Below, one piece after another: positions 63,727 through 64,000 of a stretch of 64,000 nucleotides of DNA (positions within the stretch are counted from its first letter, which is position 1; every line of letters begins with the position of its first letter). Source of the stretch: Marinibactrum halimedae (GTDB lineage: Bacteria > Pseudomonadota > Gammaproteobacteria > Pseudomonadales > Cellvibrionaceae); assembly GCF_021234875.1 (NCBI RefSeq), contig NZ_JAJQVM010000006.1, positions 1-64,000 of the forward strand, read 5' to 3'. The notes beneath the pieces are model-generated. The model was not told where the DNA came from, made no database searches, and worked only from the letters and a program-made list of their open reading frames with translations. A program made the position numbers and the translations under genes.

Positions 63727-64000
63727 TTACAATAAATCAAATAAACTAATATTAGTTACGGTAACAAAACTGCTTTGGGCAGCTTGTAACACCGTTTCTT
63801 GCAATCGTAGTTCACTAAGTGCGGCAACATAATCCAAATCTTCAATATCCGATAATGCCTCAGCATTAAAGAGTTTAGCATCTTCATGCAAAGCGTCTGT
63901 CGCTTCCAGTAAATTCATTCGAGCGCCAACATTCGCAGTCACCCTGTCAATACTTTCACCGGCTGCATCAAGTTGATCCAAAATAACACCCAATTGGTCA
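63727..64000 (-). CDS. flgL: Flagellar hook-associated protein FlgL, C-terminal part
   Basis: The minus frame is open to the right edge, so only the last 91 residues are seen. The sequence fits the FlgL C-terminus: VGARMNLLEATDALHED, LSDIEDLDYVAALSELRLQE and QAAQSSFVTVTNISLFDLL, matching the family's conserved D0/D1 end. Hook-filament junction protein. The rest of the gene and presumably the flagellar cluster lie outside the window. Confidence 0.85.
   Translation of the reverse strand, partial: DQLGVILDQLDAAGESIDRVTANVGARMNLLEATDALHEDAKLFNAEALSDIEDLDYVAALSELRLQETVLQAAQSSFVTVTNISLFDLL

Overview
The window looks like chromosomal DNA of a marine-type gammaproteobacterium. The basis is moderate AT-richness, a Proteobacterial type VI secretion system (T6SS), two-partner secretion, many secreted proteases and lipoproteins, and a FlgL end at the right edge. 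I cannot place the genus. There are no rRNA, tRNA, insertion sequence, phage or CRISPR features that I can support.

Layout. (1) 1-6872, minus strand: a two-partner secretion pair, a very large TpsA adhesin that runs off the left edge and its TpsB outer-membrane transporter. (2) 6996-33894: a T6SS locus. A PpkA-type kinase (minus strand) is divergent from a plus-strand series fha, tssJ, tssK, tssL, tssM, tagF, tssA, tssB, tssC, a second tssC, tssE, tssF, tssG, clpV and a TssB-TssC fusion gene. Membrane complex, baseplate, sheath and recycling ATPase are present. No hcp, vgrG, PAAR or recognisable effector lies in the window. (3) 34558-40399: a lone sulfotransferase, then a minus-strand pair of a BLUF blue-light sensor and a 1448-residue CheB-CheR-PAS-GGDEF-EAL protein. 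(4) 41116-58306: housekeeping and envelope genes: S41-like protease, M1 aminopeptidase lipoprotein, RNase II, a periplasmic binding protein, a MASE1/CHASE histidine kinase with a degenerate ATPase domain, a metallo-beta-lactamase-fold protein, an S9 prolyl oligopeptidase lipoprotein and two small unknown proteins. (5) 58430-64000: a diguanylate cyclase, a YceI lipoprotein, a secreted glycosidase-like protein, a family 2 glycosyltransferase and the C-terminus of FlgL.

How the genes work together. The T6SS appears to be under threonine-phosphorylation control. The kinase carries its own periplasmic formylglycine-generating-enzyme-like domain, like a fusion of PpkA with TagR. D-[RK]-T motifs recur in the kinase N-terminus, in TssL and in the FHA protein. 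Three sheath-type large-subunit proteins are encoded: canonical TssC, an ImpD/TssC40-like second copy, and a TssB-TssC fusion lacking the TssC C-terminal region. The BLUF protein and its partner probably couple blue light to cyclic-di-GMP.

The most striking window-wide pattern is about twenty short tandem arrays of 13-21 bp units, most often 15-16 bp. They occur in coding and non-coding DNA, in unrelated genes and across one stop codon. They point to an active process of short tandem duplication in this genome.
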